A stretch of 64,000 nt of DNA from NCBI RefSeq assembly GCF_040729435.1, contig NZ_CP160398.1:4135001-4199000 (forward strand), read 5' to 3'. A program made the translations under genes and the position numbers. The notes under the pieces are model-generated. The model had not been told where the DNA came from and made no database searches. It was given only the letters and a program-made list of their open reading frames with translations. Shown piece after piece: positions 57,607 to 64,000 of the stretch (position 1 is the stretch's first letter; each line of letters opens with the position of its first letter). This DNA comes from Pseudomonas sp. HOU2 (GTDB lineage: Bacteria; Pseudomonadota; Gammaproteobacteria; Pseudomonadales; Pseudomonadaceae).

Positions 57607-58131
57607 TTATGAGGGGAGAGATAGCGCTTCACGCCAGAATCGTAACGGCACTTGATCGCATGGCTCACGCGTTTGGTGGATAACCTCTTCCAGGATGACG
57701 AACAGCCTCAGCGCCTGTGCCCGGTGACCCAGTAAGCACAACGATTTTAGGATGCGCGTCATTCGCAGGTCGTTGTGATTCTGCCTGAATGCCCAGTTCT
57801 GACTCCGGCTATCCCAGTCGCCTGATTTCTCGATCAGCCCTGACGCTTGCTGGCGTAAACCATAGAAACTCAGCATGCGACGCAGAGCGCGTCCTACTCC
57901 GCCTCTGACGCGCTCGTCGTTCGCTAGCTCGTCGAACTCGGCAAGGCTCGCCACTGGCGAGTGGCTGTTGAAAGCACTGGGCTCAGCCAGCGGAAACCAC
58001 CATTGTATGAAGTCATGTGTGCTTTCCAGAGTTCCATCATCCCAGGCCAATGCCTGGGCTAATGTACGCTGGCGATGGTCCATGCCATCGTAACCCAGAT
58101 AGTTGCGAATCAATTCTTTCGCACTCGCCAT
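57607..58131 (-). CDS. OGFr-domain protein
   Basis: A 174-residue protein with the conserved domain of the opioid growth factor receptor family (PF04664-like). The marker is FIQWWFPLAEPSAFN at 41-55, preceded by ALAWDDGTLESTHD at 27-40, which matches the family's phrase on a work-day-and-loop pattern. The domain is known in vertebrates but also scattered in bacteria and fungi, without a known molecular role. Its ATG (58131, GAGGG upstream) lies 12 bases after the macro-domain gene, so it ends the sirtuin operon. The rest is helical and charged. No catalytic motif is seen. Confidence 0.75.
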   Translation of the reverse strand: MASAKELIRNYLGYDGMDHRQRTLAQALAWDDGTLESTHDFIQWWFPLAEPSAFNSHSPVASLAEFDELANDERVRGGVGRALRRMLSFYGLRQQASGLIEKSGDWDSRSQNWAFRQNHNDLRMTRILKSLCLLGHRAQALRLFVILEEVIHQTREPCDQVPLRFWREALSLPS

Positions 58132-58143
58132 ACATTGCCCTCG

Positions 58144-59613
58144 TTACGCTTTATTGGCCACCAGTTCCAGCGCTTTACGGATGACATCAGGCGCTACTTC
58201 TGGTTGGTCTTGTGTTGTCCGCTGGAAGACAACGATAGTGATCTTTTTGCGACGCTGCCTATCAGCACCGTAACGAGCGGCCTCCGTCAACGCCAATACC
58301 AACCCGGCAATCGCCAACGATGGATCAATTCCACCGTGCCCGGCGCCTAGCACTGGCATGACCACTTCGTTGATCCGCTTGTCAGCAAGCAGCTCGAACA
58401 GTTCCTGCATACCATCGAATACGTAGGACATCCTGGCGGCAAGCCCTTGCCCGGCGCGCTGCGTGGTGGTGGAAACTAAGGCTATTGCGGCCGCGTTTTT
58501 CGAGGGGTCCGAAACAAGGATGGCTCGGCCGGGACCATAGCTTTCGCTAGACTCATCCATCGTCTTTTGTTGCTGCGTACCGACGCCAAAGCGCATCTGG
58601 CATTGCTGTCTGACAAGATCCGAGAATTCCGGCGCCGTATCGGGGCAATGCCGGTTGATATAAACGCCCAACGCACTCCGGGTATCGCGGGTGCAATAGT
58701 CTTCGAAATACTCATTGCAAGGTAATGCCACCACGGTTGTTTTCGCGTCCACCGGATGGTTTTCGATTCGCCCGGTGACGATGCTGATCTCACTCTCTCC
58801 GACGCTGGTACAGAAGCCGCCGGGGCATTCCCAGACATTGGTGGTATTGCCCTTTTGCTGCACGATACCTTCGATGAAATCACACAACACGCGGTGCTGA
58901 ATGGCCTGTGCATCCGCCGGCTTGGCGATGGAAAAATGATCTGACAACGGGACCTTTAGAGCATCGCCGAAATAGATGGCCCCACTGACCGGGGGCACGA
59001 CCTGTGCCAACCACAAAAAGCGCTTGAGCACCACGAACTGGTCTTCCACCAATTCCCGACCATAGATCACCAGCTTGCGGCTCATCAACACATTGCGAAA
59101 ATCGCTATTCAGATCGTTGAGCCAGACATTGTTCTGACAAAACGCCAACGCCTGGCCTTGAACATGCCCCATGAACTTTGCGATCGGCCCAAGCCAATTA
59201 GCATAGGACGAACCCAGTGAGGGAGAGGCGATCAGGAAAAGCCCAACTTCAGCACCACGCTCCACAAGGTCATCCAAGCGCTGCACGATATAGCGTCGGG
59301 CCACGATGCCACCCATGCTATGAGCAACGAAGACAATTTTCCGCGCCCTGTTGACACCATCGAGGTGCAGGCTTTCCTTCAATGCATCGACAACATCGCC
59401 TAGGCTGTAGGACCCGCTGAAGAACTCGGTGCGATAGGTGAACTCATAAATGCCCACGCTCCCTATAGCCGCGTGCTGGGAAAGCAGGTCCGGCCAGTAG
59501 GTTTTATTTTGATGACGCCAGCACGTTTCACCGTCGGACAGCACCCCATGCAGAAACACTACGGCCATCGGCGATGCCGTATCGTCCATTGCTCTGATCC
59601 AGCGCCCCTTCAT
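58144..59613 (-). CDS. Lipase-like alpha/beta hydrolase fused to a macro domain
   Basis: A 489-residue two-domain protein. Residues 15-250 form an alpha/beta hydrolase of the SERAC1/PGAP1/lipase kind: oxyanion loop FLHGVLSDGE at 20-29, nucleophile AHSMGG (Ser99), and the likely catalytic His in SDHFSIAKP (His226). Residues about 275-465 look like a macro domain, with VTGRIENHPVDA at 279-290 and VMPVLGAGHGGIDPSLA at 418-434, the ADP-ribose-binding loop. An ATG at 59643 exists, but 59613 has GAGAG seven bases upstream. It lies 37 bases after the sirtuin gene. It may act on O-acyl-ADP-ribose or ADP-ribosylated targets; this is inference. Confidence 0.75.
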   Translation of the reverse strand: MKGRWIRAMDDTASPMAVVFLHGVLSDGETCWRHQNKTYWPDLLSQHAAIGSVGIYEFTYRTEFFSGSYSLGDVVDALKESLHLDGVNRARKIVFVAHSMGGIVARRYIVQRLDDLVERGAEVGLFLIASPSLGSSYANWLGPIAKFMGHVQGQALAFCQNNVWLNDLNSDFRNVLMSRKLVIYGRELVEDQFVVLKRFLWLAQVVPPVSGAIYFGDALKVPLSDHFSIAKPADAQAIQHRVLCDFIEGIVQQKGNTTNVWECPGGFCTSVGESEISIVTGRIENHPVDAKTTVVALPCNEYFEDYCTRDTRSALGVYINRHCPDTAPEFSDLVRQQCQMRFGVGTQQQKTMDESSESYGPGRAILVSDPSKNAAAIALVSTTTQRAGQGLAARMSYVFDGMQELFELLADKRINEVVMPVLGAGHGGIDPSLAIAGLVLALTEAARYGADRQRRKKITIVVFQRTTQDQPEVAPDVIRKALELVANKA

Positions 59614-59650
59614 AGCGTTTCTCTCACGTCCATTTCCGTACATTCACGAA

Positions 59651-60418
59651 TCATAAAAAGGCGCAGTTAACCAATGCCGGTAAGGCGACTCCAGCCTTCC
59701 CCCGAACATTCCAGGTACAGACGCTGTCGAGCGCGGTTTTCTCTGGATTGATCTGGATAACTTTGCAGCCCGCCCGGCTCGCCTCTTTTGGAAGCCGAGC
59801 GGCAGGGTGAACATTGCCCGAGGTGCCCACCACGATGAGCAGATCGGATGAACTGGTTGATTTAAATGCCCTATCTAGCATGCCCTCAGGCAACAGTTCG
59901 TTGAACCATACGACGCCTGGCCTGACCTTACCTGCGCATGTCTGGCACTGGGGTGGCGACAAACGCCCGTCCCCCCCAGGCACCTCAGACAGGCTGTCCA
60001 CCAACGAGAACGGGCTCGCGCACTCGAAGCACCGCGGATGGTGAAGACTGCCGTGAAGATGCTGCACATCGGTGCTTCCGGCACGCTCATGCAGATCGTC
60101 GACGTTCTGGGTAAACAATGTAAGTTGCGGGACACGGCGAGCAAGCTCGGAGATGGCCACATGAGCGGCATTAGGCCGCGCCGCAAGAACCTGCGCGCGC
60201 CGCCACTCGTACCAGCCCCACACCAAGGCAGGATCGCGCCGGAACGCTTCGGGCGTGGCAAGCTTCTCGGCGTCGAAATTCGCCCAAAGCCCGGTCAGTG
60301 CATCGCGGAACGTCGGAATACCGCTTTCAGCGGATACACCCGCTCCTGTCAATACGGTGATCTTTTGCGCACCTTGCAGTGCCGTGATTAATTCGGGATC
60401 AAAATCGGTGAAGTCCAT
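59651..60418 (-). CDS. Sir2-family NAD-dependent protein deacylase
   Basis: A 255-residue sirtuin. GAGVSAESGIPTFR at 25-38 binds NAD, TQNVDDLHERAG at 103-114 and catalytic His122 (HLHGS) are intact, and a zinc is held by Cys130/133 and Cys158/161. Tyr70 and Arg73 (YEWR) form the YxxR pair that marks class III sirtuins able to remove succinyl groups, as in CobB and SIRT5. It would release nicotinamide and O-acyl-ADP-ribose. The start at 60418 follows AAAGGTG; the frame is open upstream through non-coding DNA. It heads an operon with the hydrolase-macro and OGFr genes. Confidence 0.92.
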   Translation of the reverse strand: MDFTDFDPELITALQGAQKITVLTGAGVSAESGIPTFRDALTGLWANFDAEKLATPEAFRRDPALVWGWYEWRRAQVLAARPNAAHVAISELARRVPQLTLFTQNVDDLHERAGSTDVQHLHGSLHHPRCFECASPFSLVDSLSEVPGGDGRLSPPQCQTCAGKVRPGVVWFNELLPEGMLDRAFKSTSSSDLLIVVGTSGNVHPAARLPKEASRAGCKVIQINPEKTALDSVCTWNVRGKAGVALPALVNCAFL

Positions 60419-60440
60419 GGCACCTTTCTGACGGCCTACT

Positions 60441-60554
60441 CCACGTGACCAGCACGTGGCGCTAACCGAATCAGTCCTTGGGATGAGCGGGGTTCGACCT
60501 GACAATACGAAACCAGAACGCTTCTGGCTCCTAAAATTCCAGAGCCGAATTTTA
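60441..60554. promoter_or_regulatory. Three inverted repeats upstream of the sirtuin gene
   Basis: CCACGTG-ACCAG-CACGTGG at 60441-60459, CCAGAA-CGC-TTCTGG at 60513-60527 and TAAAATTC-7-GAATTTTA at 60532-60554 are all perfect dyads within 140 bases of the sirtuin start. They are candidate operators or hairpins in the leader. The rest of this 541-base gap holds the MITE-like element and about 190 bases in which nothing is recognised. Confidence 0.4.
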
Positions 60555-60584
60555 CGTACAACCACGAAATAAAAAAGCCCCTTA

Positions 60585-60771
60585 GGTTGTGTACGAAAGG
60601 TTCTGAAACGCAGGTTCGGCAAGGCGAAAACCAGTGAGGAAGCGGACTGGGCCCGCTCTCGGTTGACTGGTTGCCAGTGAGCTTTCCGACCCGGTCGCGT
60701 CCGACCTGGCTCGCGATCGAGCCTGTTTTCAAAGCGGCATTGGTGAACTCGGATGCATTTCGTACAGAGCC
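60585..60771. mobile_element. MITE-like element with TA flanks
   Basis: Ends GGTTGTGTACGAAAGG (60585-60600) and, inverted, GGCTCTGTACGAAATG (60756-60771) match at 13 of 16 positions. Both sides are flanked by TA (60583-60584 and 60772-60773), as expected for a TA target duplication by an IS630- or IS5-like transposase. At about 187 bp it has no room for a transposase. Short frames inside are not considered genes. The family is not identified. Confidence 0.55.
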
Positions 60772-60959
60772 TAGAGCTTACAGCGACGAGTTGGATCATT
60801 GGGCACATACCCGCCCGCGACTGTTCAGCCCTGCGGTCGACCTGAAACGCCAGCCAACTGTGCCCATGATGCTCAAGCAAGTATCGAAGCGGCGAAATGG
60901 AATAAAGCCAGCGATTGGGAGGGAATGACGCAACAGATCCGTGCTTTGAGCGCACGCCA

Positions 60960-62777
60960 TCATTCCTGACATATCACGCATCCGAAGGCTCCGACCTCCG
61001 TACAGGCAGCAAAGAAAGACGACAGTAACCAATAGAGCTGGACGAAGTAGGGGCTGGCGCTGTGACCCGCTTTGATGTCCTCAAAAGCTTGCTCAACTGC
61101 GGCCTTGCTCAGGGATGAGGTCACGATGGCCACCCGTTTGAAGGTGTGAGGGGCATTCCTGCAAAACTCCACTGCAGTTCGAGAATCTGCGGTTGTGCCT
61201 CGGCATGTGCGATGAATGCCTGTTTTTACCCTGTTGTTGGTATAAAGCCGATTCCATCGCGCGAATTTCTTGGTCATGGCCGGCGCGGGCAAATTGAGAT
61301 TGCCCAGGTTTTTGATAGCCTGGCTGACAGAAACGTGGAACGCGCTCGCGCCGAGAGTCAACTCCCCGTGCTTGGCATGGTAGAAGGTGATTCTTGGAGA
61401 GGCTGGATCCGTTCGGAAGCCAATGAAATCAGCCCATTCGTCACCAAGATCATCGCAGACCATAACATCGTCTTCGGGCGCGACCGTCGATAGTACTGCG
61501 CCGAACGTGGAGTCAAGATCGAACGTATGATGGACAGCGGTAAAGGCACCTTTCTCGTCCGTGACAGTAGCCAGCTCTGCATTGCCGAAGAGGTAGCCCA
61601 GGAACTGATTGCCACCGTTCACCAAGGAGTCGTCCTGGTAAAGGTTGCCGTCCAGATAGGCAAAGCGAGGCTGGTCGAACAGGACAATGTACGTGTCTTC
61701 TTTGTCGATGAACTGCTTAAGCAGAACGCGACCTTCGTCCGCTCCTAGAGCGAACTGTGTGTCCTCGACATAGACATCGGCGAGCAGAGGTAGCGTGAGG
61801 CGTTTCAAAGCGATTCGCGTTTTGTTGATCGCGAGTTCGCCCACTTCGACGCCTGTTGCAAGCTGGGACACGAGTAGTTTGCCGGCGGCGTTTTTGGCAA
61901 CTCCCAAGATGTCTGTCAACTCTGCGAGTATCGGATCGACTTCTACCTTTGGCAGCTCTCGATAGCCACCTCCGTCCCGCTTGACCAAACGAATAACTTT
62001 GTCGTCAAAGATGGCCTGTCCGAGGATGGCGGTATCAACCGCAAATTGGGTAGGGCTAGCCGTCAGATCCGATAGCTCCAGCGGTCGGGCGAAAGCTGCC
62101 AGAAAAGGGGAGGACGATGGCCTTCCAGGTCGAGGGTGCAGGCGGTCAATGATACTGCAGGCATAGTCCACCAGTTCCAGGTAGCCAGCACGATCCGCTC
62201 GAAGTGAAATCCGGCCGGTTCGCGGTGTTGTTGAGAAGTGCTCGTCCGCCTCTGTGAAGCTGTAACCCAGCGGGGCAAATCGAGCCGAGGAGGCCATGCC
62301 CACGTTGTTCTGGAGGTTCTCGCCCTCAAGTGTCTTGCTGCGCAATGCAAAGCGGGACAACGTCATATGGCGTAGCCGAACCCGGGCAAATACTGAATCC
62401 TTGCTAGTGAGTCCACGGTCAACATCTTGGGAGCTGATGCGCTGCAGGTGCCGCTTGGTGAAATCTGCGGGGACGTCGATCTGGGATTTGAAAATGGCGA
62501 CGTAATCACGGTGCTCGACGATCAGCAAATATCCGGTTACTCGGTCGATCACGTCGTCAGCCTCAGGTAGGAAAGCTGGTGTCTTGTCGAATTGAAAGCA
62601 TAGAGCAGACCAGATTGATGCCCCGTGGGCCTGCCGTATGAAAGAGAATAGGTTGTTCGAGGGAGATGTGTGAGCACATCTGATCGCCCGGAACAACGCC
62701 GTGATTGCGCCCATTGTGATCGGAGCTTTTCGGCGATAGAAGTAGCAGGATTTGCTGGCTTGAAGCTCATCGATCAT
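60960..62777 (-). CDS. 605-residue protein with possible PD-(D/E)XK-like C-terminal domain
   Basis: The family is not recognised with certainty. The N-terminal 430 residues have no clear motif and no membrane segments. Residues 441-470 read CDDLGDEWADFIGF, a short gap, then ITFYHAKH. This Asp/Glu ... YHAK pattern resembles the nuclease-type domain at the C-terminus of some DEAD/DEAH-helicase restriction proteins (GEIADF ... YHCK). The end, with QLYWLLSSFFAACTEVGAFG, also recalls that domain. Start ATG 62777 has AGGGA about ten bases upstream. It lies 541 bases before the sirtuin operon on the same strand. It might be an effector nuclease; this is weakly supported. Confidence 0.45.
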   Translation of the reverse strand: MIDELQASKSCYFYRRKAPITMGAITALFRAIRCAHTSPSNNLFSFIRQAHGASIWSALCFQFDKTPAFLPEADDVIDRVTGYLLIVEHRDYVAIFKSQIDVPADFTKRHLQRISSQDVDRGLTSKDSVFARVRLRHMTLSRFALRSKTLEGENLQNNVGMASSARFAPLGYSFTEADEHFSTTPRTGRISLRADRAGYLELVDYACSIIDRLHPRPGRPSSSPFLAAFARPLELSDLTASPTQFAVDTAILGQAIFDDKVIRLVKRDGGGYRELPKVEVDPILAELTDILGVAKNAAGKLLVSQLATGVEVGELAINKTRIALKRLTLPLLADVYVEDTQFALGADEGRVLLKQFIDKEDTYIVLFDQPRFAYLDGNLYQDDSLVNGGNQFLGYLFGNAELATVTDEKGAFTAVHHTFDLDSTFGAVLSTVAPEDDVMVCDDLGDEWADFIGFRTDPASPRITFYHAKHGELTLGASAFHVSVSQAIKNLGNLNLPAPAMTKKFARWNRLYTNNRVKTGIHRTCRGTTADSRTAVEFCRNAPHTFKRVAIVTSSLSKAAVEQAFEDIKAGHSASPYFVQLYWLLSSFFAACTEVGAFGCVICQE

Positions 62778-62990
62778 GTCCGTTTCCCTACGGCAAGGGG
62801 TAAAACGTGGAGTCCATCAACTCGATGAGGGTAGCCCAATGCCACTAAGACTGTATAGATGGATACGCTTTAACAGAGCATGGCTGCTTGCGAGCAATCA
62901 TAGGCTGACATGAAGGACTGCTAATGGTGGATTACTTCCTGTAATGACTGACCGGTTTGGATCGTCTGTAGTCGGTCGTGACTATCAAAA

Positions 62991-63278
62991 TCAGATCCTC
63001 TCTCTGGGGGGCAAAGTCCATGATTTTTCTAAACGACGAACGATCAGCCGCACGGTCAGCAAATAGTAATACCGCGTCGCGTCGCTGCGTCGATCTAGGC
63101 GATGTTCAAGGAACCAAGCCACATGCTTTCTCTGCCAAGCCCAAGGCGTTTTTCGCTGCCAGCGCTCTGCAATTTCAGTCTGGATGATTTTCGCCTGTCG
63201 CACATGGCGTTGCCGGGTTGCGTGCGAGCCGGTCAGCACGCCAGCCAAAAACAGCTCCATATCGAATGGCTTACTCAT
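62991..63278 (-). CDS. Small integrase-partner protein
   Basis: A 95-residue, strongly basic helical protein. The pattern ATRQRHVRQAKIIQTEIAER near 20-39 (20 residues) followed by WQRKHVAWFLEHRLD is like the SAM-like N-terminal domain of phage integrases (PF12834 type), here as a separate product. The ATG at 63278 overlaps the integrase stop (ATGA) and has GGAGG seven bases upstream, so the two are co-translated. It may assist DNA binding of the recombinase. Confidence 0.6.
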   Translation of the reverse strand: MSKPFDMELFLAGVLTGSHATRQRHVRQAKIIQTEIAERWQRKTPWAWQRKHVAWFLEHRLDRRSDATRYYYLLTVRLIVRRLEKSWTLPPRERI

Positions 63279-64000
63279 GACCACCCTCCAATGTACGCGG
63301 CGACCACGTCGATCCGCCCGTGCCCCAGCTCATAGCTGATTTGTCTTCGGGCCTGACGATCAAGGTTCTTGTCTACATGACCACCGTTGATAGGGGAGCG
63401 GTGTTGGGTGATTTGTTCATAGCGCTCACACGCGTACGCCGCTCGCAGCTCATGGAAGCCTTTGAGGTTGTGTGCATGCAGGATGTGCCGTGCAGGCCGG
63501 ACGACTTCCTTCACAACGTTCAGGTAATTTTCATTTGGGGCAATCAGGTTGCGGCTACCGGCAGGCGACACTTGCCGTGCAAACCCAAGTGCACGTCGAA
63601 CAATCTCGTCCACCGCAATCCAACGTGGCGCCGAGGCGCCGGCGCGGCCGCCTTTGGTGCCATCCTGAATGTTAATCCTGCCTTGGTCGTTAGCCTCACG
63701 GCTTAGCCGAGGCAGGTCGGCCAAGATAGCCTCACGCAAGCGCATGCCGGTGGCTCTTGCCAACAGGACGATCGCGGCGGCCCGTCTCTGGTCACGACTG
63801 CAAAGCGCATCGACGATCTGCATAACCTGCTTGCGGTCCTGACCCTGTGGCACCCACTGACGAACACCGTTGCGCTGCATACCCAGCGCCTTGCTCGGGC
63901 TGGACAATTTCACGCACTGATCACCGCGAAGCGCCGCCATGGTCCTGTTAACGCTGGATAGCCGGTTTTGTGCGGTGCTGACGGCGAGGTCACCGCGCCC
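63275..64000 (-). CDS. Tyrosine recombinase/integrase, 5' end outside window
   Basis: The C-terminal 241 residues of a tyrosine recombinase of the Integrase_1 (PF12835-like) kind. The frame is open to the last base, so the gene continues to the right; the ATG at 63940 is probably internal. Catalytic-type residues are visible: Arg in ATGMRLREA, His-x-x-Arg in FHELRAAY, and ELGHGRIDVVAAY with a closing Tyr. It probably moves the island. Its stop overlaps the start of the small partner gene. Confidence 0.8.
   Translation of the reverse strand, partial: GRGDLAVSTAQNRLSSVNRTMAALRGDQCVKLSSPSKALGMQRNGVRQWVPQGQDRKQVMQIVDALCSRDQRRAAAIVLLARATGMRLREAILADLPRLSREANDQGRINIQDGTKGGRAGASAPRWIAVDEIVRRALGFARQVSPAGSRNLIAPNENYLNVVKEVVRPARHILHAHNLKGFHELRAAYACERYEQITQHRSPINGGHVDKNLDRQARRQISYELGHGRIDVVAAYIGGWS

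Larger units (their letters stand above)
50160..64000. mobile_element. Presumed genomic island, right end outside window
   Basis: From about 50.16 kb to the window edge all recognised genes are on the minus strand and are of accessory type: restriction-modification, sirtuin/macro-domain genes, a nuclease-like gene and, at the far right, a tyrosine recombinase with its small partner. The left limit is set by the last conserved housekeeping-type gene (49553-49999) and its downstream palindrome. No att repeats could be found, since one end lies outside. The REP elements that dot the rest of the window are absent here, which supports foreign origin. Confidence 0.7.

Noticed and set aside
57399..57668. 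An 89-codon minus-strand frame between the OGFr-like gene and hsdM
   Set aside because: It overlaps the end of the OGFr-like gene in another frame, has no recognised domain, and the gap more likely holds the hsd promoter.
60436..60732. A 98-codon minus-strand frame upstream of the sirtuin gene
   Set aside because: It runs through the MITE-like element and the dyads, has no ribosome site, and its frame is best explained by the element's own sequence.

Overview
The window looks like a chromosomal piece of a Pseudomonas of the fluorescens group. It has a Pseudomonas-type 23S/5S end, a recC-recB-recD cluster without the ptr gene found in enterics, a yfiRNB operon, mmsAB, a DUF6124 gene, and many REP-type palindromes of the kinds common in that group. 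Species cannot be fixed from sequence alone. Names rest on motifs and remembered family features; no search was run.

Layout. 1-860: 3' end of an rRNA operon (23S, 5S, terminator). 967-10210: recCBD, joined by 4-base start/stop overlaps. 10330-12669: yfiR-yfiN-yfiB, a periplasmic repressor, diguanylate cyclase and OmpA-like lipoprotein. 12666-16187: a LysR regulator divergent from mmsA-mmsB (valine catabolism). 16454-21933: ordinary metabolic genes (cupin, LysR, TauE/SafE permease, ABM monooxygenase, MdaB-like reductase, LysR, SDR). 22572-28326: a close-packed cluster of carbamoyltransferase, MFS permease, HAD phosphatase, DUF218 protein and D-aminoacylase, possibly a small-molecule pathway. 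28478-29468: a glyoxalase-fold protein and a DUF6124 gene with a hairpin-rich leader. 29980-41035: an AraC regulator, an alkyl-DHAP-synthase-like flavoprotein, a GlpD-like dehydrogenase, an FGGY kinase, a zinc PLC/P1-nuclease-like secreted protein, and DUF1302/DUF1329 envelope proteins. This set suggests uptake and oxidation of a glycerol-containing or ether-lipid compound.

41161-44163: a FitAB-type toxin-antitoxin pair lies between two ~172-bp direct repeats, each carrying a REP pair and the last codons of a chemoreceptor gene. The right copy belongs to the intact HBM-type chemoreceptor gene. 44419-49999: an Ais-like phosphatase, an ArnT-like glycosyltransferase, two acetyltransferases, a DUF2252 protein and a PliG-like periplasmic protein.

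From about 50.16 kb to the right edge the DNA looks like a genomic island, with every recognised gene on the minus strand. Reading in the direction of transcription: a tyrosine recombinase (cut by the window edge) and its small partner; a 605-residue protein with a possible PD-(D/E)XK-like C-terminal domain; a tight operon of a sirtuin, a lipase-like hydrolase fused to a macro domain, and an OGFr-domain protein; then hsdM, hsdS and hsdR of a type I restriction-modification system. The sirtuin/macro-hydrolase/OGFr operon is the best candidate for an undescribed system. A sirtuin makes O-acyl-ADP-ribose from NAD+, and a macro domain is a usual reader or hydrolase of that product. The setting suggests defence or element maintenance, but that is inference.

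The intergenic regions hold about a dozen REP or inverted-repeat elements of at least four sequence types, one MITE-like element of about 187 bp with imperfect terminal repeats and flanking TA, and several terminators.
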